Below, in pieces: positions 47,402-57,400 of a stretch of DNA of 64,000 nt (position 1 is its first letter; every line of letters starts with the position of its first letter). The stretch covers positions 1,905,501 to 1,969,500 of the forward strand of contig NZ_CABEHV010000004.1 of the NCBI RefSeq assembly GCF_901542415.1, in the 5' to 3' direction. The notes beneath the pieces are model-generated. The model worked only from the letters and a program-made list of their open reading frames with translations, searched no databases and had not been told where the DNA came from. Origin of the DNA: Streptococcus mitis (lineage in GTDB: Bacteria > Bacillota > Bacilli > Lactobacillales > Streptococcaceae). The position numbers were made by a program, and so were the translations under genes.

Positions 47402-48637
47402 ATGAAACTAAATCGCGTAGTAGTAACAGGTTATGGAGTAACATCTCCAATCGGAAATACACCAGAAGAATTTTGGAATAGTTTGACAACTGGAAAAATC
47501 GGAATTGGTCCAATTACAAAATTTGATCATAGTGACTTTGATGTGCATAATGCAGCGGAAATACAAGATTTTCCTTTTGATAAATACTTTGTTAAGAAAG
47601 ATACCAATCGTTTTGATAACTATTCTTTGTATGCCTTGTACGCAGCTCAAGAAGCCGTTAATCATGCAGGTCTTGATGTAGAGACTCTTGACAAGGATCG
47701 TTTTGGTGTTATCGTGGCCTCTGGTATTGGTGGAATCAAAGAAATTGAAGATCAAGTGCTTCGCCTAAATGACAAAGGACCAAAACGTGTGAAACCATTG
47801 ACCCTTCCAAAAGCCTTACCAAATATGGCTTCAGGAAATGTTGCTATGCGTTTTGGAGCAAACGGTGTTTGTAAGTCCATCAATACTGCCTGCGCTTCAT
47901 CAAATGACGCGATTGGGGATGCCTTCCGCTCAATTAAATTTGGTTTCCAAGACGTTATGTTGGTAGGTGGTTCAGAAGCCTCTATCACACCTTTTGCTAT
48001 TGCTGGTTTCCAAGCCCTAACTGCTCTCTCAACTACAGATGACCCGACTCGTGCTTCCATTCCATTTGATAAGGACCGTAATGGTTTTGTCATGGGTGAA
48101 GGTTCTGGGATGTTGGTTCTTGAAAGTCTTGAACACGCCGAAAAACGTGGCGCTACTATCCTTGCTGAAGTGGTTGGTTACGGAAATACCTGTGATGCCT
48201 ACCATATGACTTCTCCTCATCCAGAAGGTCAAGGAGCTATCAAGGCCATCAAACTAGCCTTGGAAGAAGCTGAGATTTCTCCAGAGCAAGTAGCCTATGT
48301 CAATGCTCACGGAACGTCAACTCCTGCTAATGAAAAAGGAGAAAGTGGTGCCATCGTGGCTGTTCTTGGTAAGGAAGTACCTGTATCATCAACCAAATCA
48401 TTCACAGGACATTTGCTGGGTGCTGCAGGTGCAGTAGAAGCTATCGTAACAATCGAGGCTATGCGTCATAACTTTGTACCAATGACAGCTGGAACAAGTG
48501 AAGTATCAGATTATATCGAAGCCAATGTAGTTTATGGACAAGGCTTGGAGCAAGAAATTCCATACGCTATTTCAAATACCTTTGGTTTTGGTGGCCACAA
48601 TGCAGTTCTTGCTTTCAAACGTTGGGAGAATAAATAA
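47402..48637 (+). CDS. fabF: FabF beta-ketoacyl-ACP synthase II
   Basis: A 411-residue elongation synthase. It begins MKLNRVVVTGYGVTSPIGNT. The active Cys is in INTACASSNDAIGDAFRSIK (about 162-181), the two histidines lie in VNAHGTSTPANEKGE (about 300) and KSFTGHLLGAAGAVEA (about 334), and the C-terminus NTFGFGGHNAVLAFKR is typical. It lies 2 bp before accB. Confidence 0.97.
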   Translation: MKLNRVVVTGYGVTSPIGNTPEEFWNSLTTGKIGIGPITKFDHSDFDVHNAAEIQDFPFDKYFVKKDTNRFDNYSLYALYAAQEAVNHAGLDVETLDKDRFGVIVASGIGGIKEIEDQVLRLNDKGPKRVKPLTLPKALPNMASGNVAMRFGANGVCKSINTACASSNDAIGDAFRSIKFGFQDVMLVGGSEASITPFAIAGFQALTALSTTDDPTRASIPFDKDRNGFVMGEGSGMLVLESLEHAEKRGATILAEVVGYGNTCDAYHMTSPHPEGQGAIKAIKLALEEAEISPEQVAYVNAHGTSTPANEKGESGAIVAVLGKEVPVSSTKSFTGHLLGAAGAVEAIVTIEAMRHNFVPMTAGTSEVSDYIEANVVYGQGLEQEIPYAISNTFGFGGHNAVLAFKRWENK

Positions 48638-48639
48638 GT

Positions 48640-49125
48640 ATGAATTTAAACGATATTAAAGACTTGATGGCTCAATTTGACCAGTCAAGTTTGAGAGAAT
48701 TTTCTTATAAAAATGGGACGGATGAGTTGCAGTTTAGCAAGAATGAAGCTAGACTTGTACCTGAAGTTGCAGCTCAAGTCGCTCCAGCGCCCGTTCTAGC
48801 AACACCAAGTCCAGTAGCGCCTTCATCTGCTCCAGCAGAAACTGTAGTGGAAGAAACTTCGGCGCCAGTAGAAGCAAGTGTGGCTGCTGAGGGAGATGTT
48901 GTAGAGAGCCCACTTGTTGGGGTGGCTTACTTGGCTGCTGGTCCAGATAGACCTGCCTTTGTAACAGTTGGTGATAGTGTTAAAAAAGGCCAAACATTGG
49001 TAATTATTGAAGCCATGAAAGTCATGAATGAAATCCCAGCTCCTAAGGATGGTGTGGTAACAGAAATTCTCGTTTCTAATGAAGAAATGGTTGAGTTTGG
49101 TAAAGGATTGGTACGTATCAAATGA
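48640..49125 (+). CDS. accB: AccB biotin carboxyl carrier protein
   Basis: A 161-residue carrier of acetyl-CoA carboxylase. The N-terminal helix (1-35) is followed by an Ala/Pro/Val-rich linker (about 42-85) and the biotinyl domain. The biotin Lys is in [11 protein letters not shown] (about residue 127). It starts 2 bp after fabF and overlaps fabZ by 4 bp. The linker length is variable in the family. Confidence 0.95.
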   Translation: MNLNDIKDLMAQFDQSSLREFSYKNGTDELQFSKNEARLVPEVAAQVAPAPVLATPSPVAPSSAPAETVVEETSAPVEASVAAEGDVVESPLVGVAYLAAGPDRPAFVTVGDSVKKGQTLVIIEAMKVMNEIPAPKDGVVTEILVSNEEMVEFGKGLVRIK

Positions 49126-49544
49126 TCGATATTCAAGGAATCAAAGAAGCCCTTCCTCACCGTTATCCTATGCTCCTAGTGGACCGTGTGTTGGAAGTGA
49201 GCGAGGATACCATTGTTGCCATCAAAAATGTAACCATCAATGAGCCCTTCTTCAACGGTCATTTTCCTCAATACCCTGTCATGCCAGGTGTTCTGATTAT
49301 GGAAGCCTTGGCGCAAACAGCTGGTGTCTTGGAGTTATCAAAATCTGAAAATAAAGGTAAACTAGTCTTTTACGCTGGTATGGATAAGGTTAAGTTCAAG
49401 AAGCAAGTTGTACCAGGTGACCAATTAGTTATGACGGCAACATTTGTAAAACGTCGTGGCACCATAGCTGTGGTTGAAGCAAAGGCTGAAGTGGATGGCA
49501 AGCTTGCGGCCAGTGGAACTCTTACCTTTGCAATAGGGAACTAA
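49122..49544 (+). CDS. fabZ: FabZ 3-hydroxyacyl-ACP dehydratase
   Basis: A 140-residue hot-dog-fold enzyme dehydrating 3-hydroxyacyl-ACP. The catalytic His is in [20 protein letters not shown] (about 44-63) and the Glu in the same helix. Start [20 protein letters not shown] is typical. It overlaps accB by 4 bp and precedes accC by 11 bp. Confidence 0.96.
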   Translation: MIDIQGIKEALPHRYPMLLVDRVLEVSEDTIVAIKNVTINEPFFNGHFPQYPVMPGVLIMEALAQTAGVLELSKSENKGKLVFYAGMDKVKFKKQVVPGDQLVMTATFVKRRGTIAVVEAKAEVDGKLAASGTLTFAIGN

Positions 49545-49555
49545 GGAGGTTCTCC

Positions 49556-50923
49556 ATGTTTCGAAAAATTTTAATTGCCAATCGTGGTGAAATCGCGGTT
49601 CGTATTATCCGTGCGGCGCGTGAATTGGGGATTGCGACGGTGGCGGTTTATTCAACTGCTGATAAGGAAGCCCTTCATACGCTTTTGGCAGATGAAGCAG
49701 TTTGTATTGGTCCTGGCAAGGCAACAGAGTCTTATCTCAATATTAATGCGGTTCTATCAGCTGCAGTCTTGACTGAGGCAGAAGCCATTCACCCCGGTTT
49801 CGGATTTCTCAGTGAAAATTCCAAATTTGCTACCATGTGTGAAGAGGTGGGAATCAAGTTTATCGGTCCATCTGGTCATGTTATGGATATGATGGGGGAT
49901 AAGATTAATGCGCGCGCTCAGATGATCAAAGCGGGCGTGCCTGTTATACCAGGTTCGGATGGAGAAGTGCATAACTCTGAGGAAGCTTTGATTGTTGCTG
50001 AAAAAATTGGCTATCCTGTGATGCTCAAGGCTTCAGCAGGTGGAGGTGGTAAAGGGATTCGTAAGGTTGAAAAACCAGAAGACCTCGTTTCAGCCTTTGA
50101 AACGGCCTCTAGCGAAGCCAAGGCCAATTATGGCAATGGTGCCATGTACATAGAACGGGTCATCTATCCAGCTCGTCATATCGAGGTTCAAATCTTAGGA
50201 GATGAACACGGAAATGTGATTCACTTGGGGGAACGGGATTGTTCTCTTCAACGGAATAACCAAAAGGTTTTGGAAGAAAGTCCTTCAATTGCAATCGGCA
50301 AAACGCTACGCAATGAAATTGGTTCTGCTGCTGTTCGAGCTGCAGAGTCTGTTGGTTATGAAAATGCAGGGACCATTGAGTTTCTTCTTGATGAAGCCAG
50401 TGGAAAATTCTATTTCATGGAAATGAATACTCGTGTTCAGGTGGAACATCCAGTAACAGAATTCGTTTCAGGTGTGGATATTGTTAAGGAACAGATTCGC
50501 ATTGCGGCAGGTCAGCCTCTGTCTGTTAAGCAAGAAGATATTGTTCTGCGTGGTCATGCCATCGAGTGTCGTATCAATGCAGAAAATCCTGCCTTCAACT
50601 TTGCTCCAAGTCCAGGTAAGATTACCAATCTCTATCTGCCAAGTGGTGGAGTTGGATTGCGCGTGGATTCAGCAGTTTATTCAGGTTATACCATTCCGCC
50701 TTATTATGATAGCATGATTGCCAAAATCATCGTTCATGGTGAAAATCGTTTTGATGCACTTATGAAAATGCAACGTGCCCTCTATGAATTAGAGATTGAA
50801 GGAGTGCAGACCAATGCAGATTTCCAGCTTGACCTCATTTCAGATCGCAATGTCATTGCTGGAGATTATGATACTTCCTTCTTGATGGAAACCTTTTTAC
50901 CCAAGTATCAAGAAAAAGAATAA
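49556..50923 (+). CDS. accC: AccC biotin carboxylase
   Basis: A 455-residue ATP-grasp enzyme carboxylating biotin on AccB. It begins MFRKILIANRGEIAVRIIRA. The glycine-rich ATP loop is MLKASAGGGGKGIRKVE (about 157-173), and the metal-site motif YFMEMNTRVQVEHPVTE lies near 285-301. AAGGAGG precedes the ATG. It forms with AccA, AccB and AccD the four-part Gram-positive acetyl-CoA carboxylase. Confidence 0.97.
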   Translation: MFRKILIANRGEIAVRIIRAARELGIATVAVYSTADKEALHTLLADEAVCIGPGKATESYLNINAVLSAAVLTEAEAIHPGFGFLSENSKFATMCEEVGIKFIGPSGHVMDMMGDKINARAQMIKAGVPVIPGSDGEVHNSEEALIVAEKIGYPVMLKASAGGGGKGIRKVEKPEDLVSAFETASSEAKANYGNGAMYIERVIYPARHIEVQILGDEHGNVIHLGERDCSLQRNNQKVLEESPSIAIGKTLRNEIGSAAVRAAESVGYENAGTIEFLLDEASGKFYFMEMNTRVQVEHPVTEFVSGVDIVKEQIRIAAGQPLSVKQEDIVLRGHAIECRINAENPAFNFAPSPGKITNLYLPSGGVGLRVDSAVYSGYTIPPYYDSMIAKIIVHGENRFDALMKMQRALYELEIEGVQTNADFQLDLISDRNVIAGDYDTSFLMETFLPKYQEKE

Positions 50924-50959
50924 AATGACTTCAAGAGTTTAAACCGAAAAGGGGAATCA

Positions 50960-51826
50960 ATGGCTCTATTTAGTAAAAAAGATAAGTATATTCGAATCAA
51001 TCCCAATCGTTCGGTTAGGGAAAAACCTCAAGCTAAGCCAGAGGTTCCAGATGAATTATTCTCCCAGTGTCCGAGCTGTAAGCATACCATCTATCAGAAG
51101 GATCTGGGAAGTGAGCGTATCTGCCCACACTGTAGCTATACCTTTCGTATTTCTGCCCAAGAACGCTTGGCTTTGACGATTGATATGGGAACCTTCAAGG
51201 AATTGTTTACAGGGATTGAAAGCAAGGATCCCTTGCATTTCCCTGGCTATCAAAAAAAACTAGCAACTATGCGTGAAAAAACTGGTCTGGACGAAGCCGT
51301 TGTGACAGGAACAGCTCTTATAAAAGGTCAGACTGTGGCTCTTGGGATTATGGATTCCAACTTTATCATGGCTTCTATGGGTACGGTTGTAGGTGAGAAA
51401 ATCACTCGTTTGTTTGAGTATGCGACTGTCGAAAAATTGCCAGTTGTTCTATTCACAGCCTCTGGTGGAGCCCGTATGCAGGAAGGAATCATGAGTCTCA
51501 TGCAGATGGCCAAGATCTCTGCAGCAGTTAAACGGCATTCTAATGCTGGTCTCTTTTACCTGACCATTTTGACAGATCCAACGACAGGTGGTGTGACAGC
51601 TTCTTTCGCTATGGAAGGTGATATCATTCTGGCTGAACCACAAAGTTTGGTTGGTTTTGCTGGGCGTCGTGTCATTGAAAATACAGTTCGTGAAAGCTTG
51701 CCTGAGGATTTCCAAAAGGCAGAATTCCTATTGGAACATGGTTTTGTGGATGCTATCGTCAAAAGAAGAGATTTGCCAGATACGATTGCAAGCCTAGTCA
51801 GATTGCATGGAGGTGGTCCTAGATGA
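50960..51826 (+). CDS. accD: AccD carboxyltransferase beta subunit
   Basis: A 288-residue subunit with an N-terminal zinc ribbon, [10 protein letters not shown] and CPHCSYTF (four Cys at about 36, 39, 55, 58). The crotonase-type carboxyltransferase domain has [18 protein letters not shown] near 166-183. AAAGGGG precedes the ATG. It overlaps accA by 4 bp. Confidence 0.96.
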   Translation: MALFSKKDKYIRINPNRSVREKPQAKPEVPDELFSQCPSCKHTIYQKDLGSERICPHCSYTFRISAQERLALTIDMGTFKELFTGIESKDPLHFPGYQKKLATMREKTGLDEAVVTGTALIKGQTVALGIMDSNFIMASMGTVVGEKITRLFEYATVEKLPVVLFTASGGARMQEGIMSLMQMAKISAAVKRHSNAGLFYLTILTDPTTGGVTASFAMEGDIILAEPQSLVGFAGRRVIENTVRESLPEDFQKAEFLLEHGFVDAIVKRRDLPDTIASLVRLHGGGPR

Positions 51827-52590
51827 ATATTGCAAAAATAGTCAGAGAAGCGCGTGAGCAGAGTCGCTTGACAACCTTGGACTTTGCGACAGGCATTTTT
51901 GATGACTTTATCCAATTACACGGCGACCGTTCTTTTCGTGATGATGGTGCAGTTGTTGGTGGTATTGGCTGGCTTGGAGATCAAGCTGTAACAGTGGTTG
52001 GTATCCAAAAAGGCAAGAGTTTACAAGATAACCTCAAGCGGAATTTTGGACAACCGCATCCAGAAGGCTACCGCAAGGCCCTACGGTTGATGAAACAGGC
52101 TGAAAAGTTTGGTCGTCCAGTTGTGACCTTTATCAATACTGCAGGTGCCTATCCTGGTGTCGGTGCGGAAGAACGTGGTCAAGGGGAAGCTATTGCTCGC
52201 AATCTCATGGAAATGAGTGACCTGAAAGTTCCTATAATTGCCATCATTATTGGTGAAGGTGGTTCAGGTGGAGCTCTGGCTCTAGCTGTCGCGGACCGTG
52301 TTTGGATGCTGGAAAATTCTATCTATGCCATTCTCAGTCCAGAAGGTTTTGCTTCTATTCTATGGAAGGATGGCAGTCGTGCTATGGAAGCGGCAGAACT
52401 GATGAAAATCACTTCGCATGAACTGTTAGAAATGGACGTGGTGGACAAGGTGATTTCTGAAGCAGGACTTTCTAGTAAAGAACTTATTAAGAATGTTAAA
52501 AAAGAACTTCAAGCTGAGCTAGCTAGACTTTTACAAAAACCGCTAGAAGAGTTGTTGGAAGAGCGTTATCAACGATTTAGAAAATACTAA
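51823..52590 (+). CDS. accA: AccA carboxyltransferase alpha subunit
   Basis: A 255-residue subunit that transfers the carboxyl group from biotin to acetyl-CoA. The motifs [20 protein letters not shown] (about 105-124) and [19 protein letters not shown] (about 145-163) are conserved. It is shorter than the E. coli subunit, as usual in streptococci. It is the last gene of the cluster and ends at a strong terminator. Confidence 0.96.
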   Translation: MNIAKIVREAREQSRLTTLDFATGIFDDFIQLHGDRSFRDDGAVVGGIGWLGDQAVTVVGIQKGKSLQDNLKRNFGQPHPEGYRKALRLMKQAEKFGRPVVTFINTAGAYPGVGAEERGQGEAIARNLMEMSDLKVPIIAIIIGEGGSGGALALAVADRVWMLENSIYAILSPEGFASILWKDGSRAMEAAELMKITSHELLEMDVVDKVISEAGLSSKELIKNVKKELQAELARLLQKPLEELLEERYQRFRKY

Positions 52591-52605
52591 TATTTCAGAA
52601 TACGC

Positions 52606-52638
52606 AAAAACTAGAACTGGTAGCCAGTTCTAGTTTTT
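52606..52638. terminator. Terminator of the fab/acc cluster
   Basis: AAAAACTAGAACTGG (52606-52620) and its exact inverse (52624-52638) form a 15-bp stem with a TAG loop, ending in five T residues. Confidence 0.92.
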
Positions 52639-52650
52639 ATGTGGTTCTTA

Positions 52651-52798
52651 TACTCAATGAAAATCAAAGAGCAAACTAGGGAACTAGCCGCAGTCAGCTC
52701 AAAACACTGTTTTGAGGTTGCAGATAGAACTGACGAAGTCAGTAACATCTATACGACAAGGCGACGTTGATGCGGTTTGAAGAGATTTTCGAAGAGTA
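52651..52798 (-). repeat. Full BOX element (A-B-C), reverse orientation
   Basis: About 148 bp. On the reverse strand it has boxA with TCAACGTCGCCTTGTCGTA, boxB with TTACTGACTTCGTCAGTTCT and CAACCTCAAAACAGTGT, then boxC ending TTTGATTTTCATTGAGTA. It is the only copy in this window with a complete boxB, and lies between the accA terminator and nusB. Confidence 0.88.
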
Positions 52799-52821
52799 TT
52801 ATTCTGTGCAGAGGGGAAAGT

Positions 52822-52852
52822 AAAAAAGTGCTTGGAAGACCAAACACTTTTT
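52822..52852 (-). terminator. Terminator of efp-asp23-nusB
   Basis: On the reverse strand AAAAAGTGTTTGG pairs with CCAAGCACTTTTT with one mismatch and a TCTT loop. It lies just after the nusB stop. Confidence 0.75.
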
Positions 52853-52855
52853 CGC

Positions 52856-53281
52856 TTATTCATTTTCTTCAGTTACAAATTGACTAAGCAGTCCATTGAT
52901 AAAACGAGCTGATTTTTGATCTGAAAAATTCTTAGCAAGTTCAATGGCTTCATTGACTGCTACCAACTGAGGTGTATCAAATGATGTGATTTCAAAGATT
53001 CCCAAGCGTAGTAAGTTTTTTTCGACCAAGGTCAATCGTTCAACTGTCCAGCCTGATTTGAGGTGCTGGTTGATTTGTTTATCCAACTCGTCTTTTTGAG
53101 CTTGAACGCCAGAAACCAAGTTCAGAAGAAAGGCAGGGATTTGCACATCTGCATTTTCACGGTCATGCGTGTAGGCAAAGTGACAAGCTGTTTCCATATC
53201 TGTACCGAATTCAAGACTCATAAGAGCTTGAAAAGCGCATTTACGAAGTTCGCGTCTAGATTCTAATAATGGACTAGTCAT
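52856..53281 (-). CDS. nusB: NusB transcription antitermination factor
   Basis: A 141-residue all-helical RNA-binding protein acting with NusE/S10 on rRNA transcription. It starts [20 protein letters not shown], and the C-terminal [20 protein letters not shown] is the family signature. It overlaps asp23 by 8 bp and is last in the leftward operon efp-asp23-nusB, an order kept in streptococci. Confidence 0.95.
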   Translation of the reverse strand: MTSPLLESRRELRKCAFQALMSLEFGTDMETACHFAYTHDRENADVQIPAFLLNLVSGVQAQKDELDKQINQHLKSGWTVERLTLVEKNLLRLGIFEITSFDTPQLVAVNEAIELAKNFSDQKSARFINGLLSQFVTEENE

Positions 53282-53663
53282 TGAGGAAGTCCTCGTTAAA
53301 TAGATCTTTCAACTCAGGTTTTGGTGTTTTATCTGGAACGATTCCTGCAACATGGATGTTGACAGCAGAAAGTTCCACATCAGCCATATCACGGACAGCA
53401 TCTTTTACTGCTTTTTGAATAGCAAGAGCGACTTTTGGTACCTTCACACCGTACTCAAGATAGAGATAGATATCAGCTGTCAGCTCTTCTTCGATATTTT
53501 TAAGATAAACGCCACGACCAAGAGAGAGTTTTGATAGGGTATCAGATACGGATTTATTTGAAAATGAGTGGACACCATCAACTTTAGCAGTTGCGATAGC
53601 AATGATTTTTTCAAGTACACGTGGAGCGATAACGATTTCGCCAAATTGTTCTTCAATTCCCAT
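53274..53663 (-). CDS. Asp23/Gls24-family envelope stress protein
   Basis: A 129-residue Asp23-domain protein ([20 protein letters not shown], then [20 protein letters not shown]). This small YqhY-type member is usually found with nusB and efp in Firmicutes and is linked in Bacillus to acetyl-CoA carboxylase activity. The adjacent, divergent-side fab/acc genes make that link interesting, but it is inference. It overlaps nusB by 8 bp. Confidence 0.92.
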   Translation of the reverse strand: MGIEEQFGEIVIAPRVLEKIIAIATAKVDGVHSFSNKSVSDTLSKLSLGRGVYLKNIEEELTADIYLYLEYGVKVPKVALAIQKAVKDAVRDMADVELSAVNIHVAGIVPDKTPKPELKDLFNEDFLND

Positions 53664-53684
53664 AGAATGACCTCTTTCTAGAGA

Positions 53685-54245
53685 TTAGGCACGAGAAACG
53701 TAAGTTCCTTCTGCAGTGTTGATGATCAATTTTTGTCCAGCTTCGATGAAGTCAGGAACGTTGACAACAAGTCCAGTTTCCATAGTTGCTGGTTTACCAG
53801 AACCTGTAACAGTAGCACCTTTGATAGACGGTTGTGTTTCAGCGACTGTCAATTCAACAGTAGTTGGTACAGTTACACCGATTACTTCAGTTCCGTAGAA
53901 TTGGATTTTCACATCAGAGTTTTCAAGGATGTAAAGCAATTCATTTTCAACATTTACGACTGGGATTTCGTATTGGTCGTAAGTTTCAGTATTCATGAAG
54001 TAGGCAGTTTCATCCATTTTGTACAAGTATTGAGCTGGAACAGTTTCGATAATAGCTTGTTCGAATTTTTCTTCTGGACGGTAGCTTGTGTCAAATGTAG
54101 AACCAGTACGGACATCACGCAATTTCATACGCATAATCGTGTTCCCTTTACCTGGTTTGTGGTGGCTAGCTTCCAAAACGCGGATCAATTTTCCGTCTGC
54201 AGTTTCAAATGTCATACCAGCTTTCAATTTGCTTGCTTCAATCAT
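53685..54245 (-). CDS. efp: Elongation factor P
   Basis: A 186-residue three-domain protein that relieves ribosome stalling at polyproline. The N-terminal tip loop [16 protein letters not shown] has the conserved PGKG with Lys near residue 33, the site modified in other bacteria. The C-terminal domain has [27 protein letters not shown] precedes the ATG. It is first in the leftward operon and divergent from the giant surface-protein gene. Confidence 0.96.
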   Translation of the reverse strand: MIEASKLKAGMTFETADGKLIRVLEASHHKPGKGNTIMRMKLRDVRTGSTFDTSYRPEEKFEQAIIETVPAQYLYKMDETAYFMNTETYDQYEIPVVNVENELLYILENSDVKIQFYGTEVIGVTVPTTVELTVAETQPSIKGATVTGSGKPATMETGLVVNVPDFIEAGQKLIINTAEGTYVSRA

Positions 54246-54408
54246 GTTTTTACCTCTTTAATAAATATTATTACTCTTCATTTTACCATAAAAGGAATGA
54301 AAAAGAAAGTTGGAGGTGGGATAATGGAAATATTTATATAAATGTATACTTGTGTGAAAAAATGTTTTAGAAGGGTATATTTTTTAATGAAATTTATAAA
54401 TAAATATC

Positions 54409-54437
54409 TTAACAGTTACTTTGAAATATGATATAAT
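54409..54437 (+). promoter_or_regulatory. Promoter of the giant surface-protein gene
   Basis: TTAACA at 54409-54414, a 17-bp spacer and TATAAT at 54432-54437 with an extended -10 TGA. It lies about 44 bp before the ATG and its AAGGAG. The promoter looks strong, so the gene is likely transcribed despite the early stop codon. Confidence 0.78.
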
Positions 54438-57400
54438 TTATACAGTATATTTGTACCTAAGTATATATACAAGGAGAAAAAATGTTTAAATTGTCAAGAT
54501 AACAAAAAGATCATCGATATTTTTGTGGAAATAGATACGAAAAATATTCGATTAAAAAATTAAAAGTTGGTGCTGCGAGTGTCTTAATCGGGGCAGGATT
54601 TTTGTTTGGTTACAATGTAGATACGGTAGAAGCAGACTCTGCTACTGAAACGGTAGTGACGAAGGATGCTGATACGGGACTAAGCCAAGCGCAAGGAAAT
54701 GCTCAAGCAGGAACGATCTCTGAGCCAAAAGTAGATAGTGCAGGGAAAGCGGAGTTAGCTGAGCAGCCAAAAGCAACTGAAGAGACAGAAAAGCCTGTAA
54801 AAGCGGCCGAAAAACAGACAGACCAAGCTTTAACAGTTTTAGAGAATGCTAATACAGAAGTGACTGAGACAAAAACATCTGTCGATTTATCTCTCTTGCA
54901 AGCAAAATTAGCAGATTTGGAAGCTCAAATTGAACGCATCCGAGGAAATGAAAAACAAGCTTCTCAAATCCAAAATGCTGAAAAACTAGTTGCAGAAGCT
55001 AAGCAATATTTAAGTGCATTGGATGCAACACAGTCAGGAGCTGATAAAAAAACAAAAGAAATTAGCTCATTAACTTCTATTTTAAAATCGATTAAAGGAG
55101 TAGAAAAGAAAGAAGTTTCTACAAAAAACGAAGCAACTGAAAACTCTACTGCAACTAAAGAAGGATTAAAGAAATTAGCAGATGAATTAACAGAAGCTGT
55201 TTCAAAAGTAGTAGATTTATCTTCTGAAGATGAAAAGAAAACAATTGCTGAAGCCCGTGAGATTTTAAAGGAAGTACAATCTTTTAATGAAAATCAAAAC
55301 GAAACAGAATTAGTAAAACTATATCAAAAAGTTCAAAGAAGTAGAAACTCTATTGTAAACTTATCTACACGTACATTTAGTGGTAAAAGAGACATTCGTA
55401 ACGGAAAAGAAATTCCTAAGGAAGATTTACGTGCAGATGCTAGTGTAAGTAATGATGCACTTTATGGACATTTATCGTTTTTAGATTCTAATGGGGTAAG
55501 TAAAAATATAAGTGAAGATACTATTCCAGTAGTGAGTAACGGAGATGGAAAACGTGTCTTGAAATTACAATTAGGTTTTTCAAGTTCATCTGCAACACCG
55601 ATTAAAAATGGTAAAATTCGTTATATTATTCCTAAAAATCATTTAAATACAGATGTAAAACCATCACTTTCTAACTCAGCGTTAGCAAGTGGAAGTCCAA
55701 AAGATCTTTCAGATGAAAATAACTTTATCTATGAAATTCCTCTGAATACGATTACTGGTGGTGCTGTAGGTCAACTTAATATCGAACATCAAATTAGTTC
55801 TTCAATTGATAAGAGTCCGTCAGCTGGTGATACAACTATTGCTAGAGCAGAATTTTATAATGGAGACGAACTAATTTCCACAACAACTGCTACAGCAAAA
55901 TATGAGTATTTATCTCAAATTCTTTATAAAGAATCTGATAAAAAAGAAAATAAAAATCTTTTTGATTATGTTCCAGGCTACTATGATAGAGATTTAATTG
56001 TTGGATCTAAAAATTCCGATGGAACATTTAGTCCAATTAAGGGGAATACTTTTACTCTGCCATTTATTACCTACGATAGAGGGAAAGACTTCTTACAAGG
56101 TACAGATGTAGGGGATAAAAATGGTAATGGTCGTCTTACTGATGTAGATTATACAATTACAGGTATTCCAGAATTCCTAGAATTAGTTCCAACAGTTGAA
56201 ACAAACCGTTATTGGACATTAGAAGGAAATGTTGCTAAGTTAAATTACGATAAAACATCTGTAGATGCATATAAGAGACCTACCAGAGTTGGTGCAGAAA
56301 TTAATAATAATGGTCCAGTCTTCCGTGTAAAAGAAGGATATTTTGATACTCCACAAAAAATGGAAGAATATTTAAGTTCTAATGGCGGTAAAAAAATTAA
56401 TATCGAGTACAAAGCAATTGGTCATCGTCCAGATGGATCTACTTATACTCAAACATTAGCAACATCAGAAGCTTTAAATAATCAATTGAAATTCTCGATT
56501 GGTGATGATGTTCCAGCACCTATTCCTGCACAACGTATGGCTACGGGTGTTACTACACCAAATAAACAACGTTTATTCTCTAATCAGAGTGATACGGATG
56601 AATTTAATGTTTATTATGCCTACAATTCAGGTCCGTTAAGAGATGCAAATGGCGCAATGACTCCAAGAGCATTAAAAGGTAATGGAGATAAACTAGATAA
56701 TAATTATTTCGTATATTCTGTACCAACAGATAAACCAAATACTTACTTTACTCACTTCCAATTAACTGAGACACATGCAAATGTCATTCAAAAAGATGGA
56801 ACAACTAAGTTAGAATATTATAATAATTCAGAAGCGAGTAAACAAAGCTTTAACTATACATTTGCAAAACCATTTAAATTATATGGGGTAAAAGCAGATG
56901 GAACTCGTGAAGAGTTAAAAGAAATGTCAACAGCTAATCAATTATATGAAGAAGTTGAAATTGATAAATCAAAACAATTTACACGTTTAGTCTTAGAGCA
57001 TCCAGATATCGCTGATAAATATATCGAAGCTGGAGATAATTATGTTCCATTAGGATTTAGATCGACTGTTAGAACAACGATGGCTAATTGGCAAGAGATG
57101 GCAGCTGATGATAGTATTACACGTCATGAAAATAATATTGCAGTAAGTCTATCAACTAGCGGGAATTCATTAGATGCTGCTACAAAGATGACTTATCCAG
57201 CAACAGTTAAGAAAGATAGTTATAATACTGCTGTTCATACCAAAGAACGTTTCACGGCTGAATTAGCTATCAGTCCGGTATTACCAAATAGTGATAAAAA
57301 TGCAGCAAGTTATGATGCAAACCGCGGAAATGATAAGAATAATATTAGTCGTCAACAAATTGTACCATTTATGGTTCGTTATAAAGCAAGTGAATACTAT

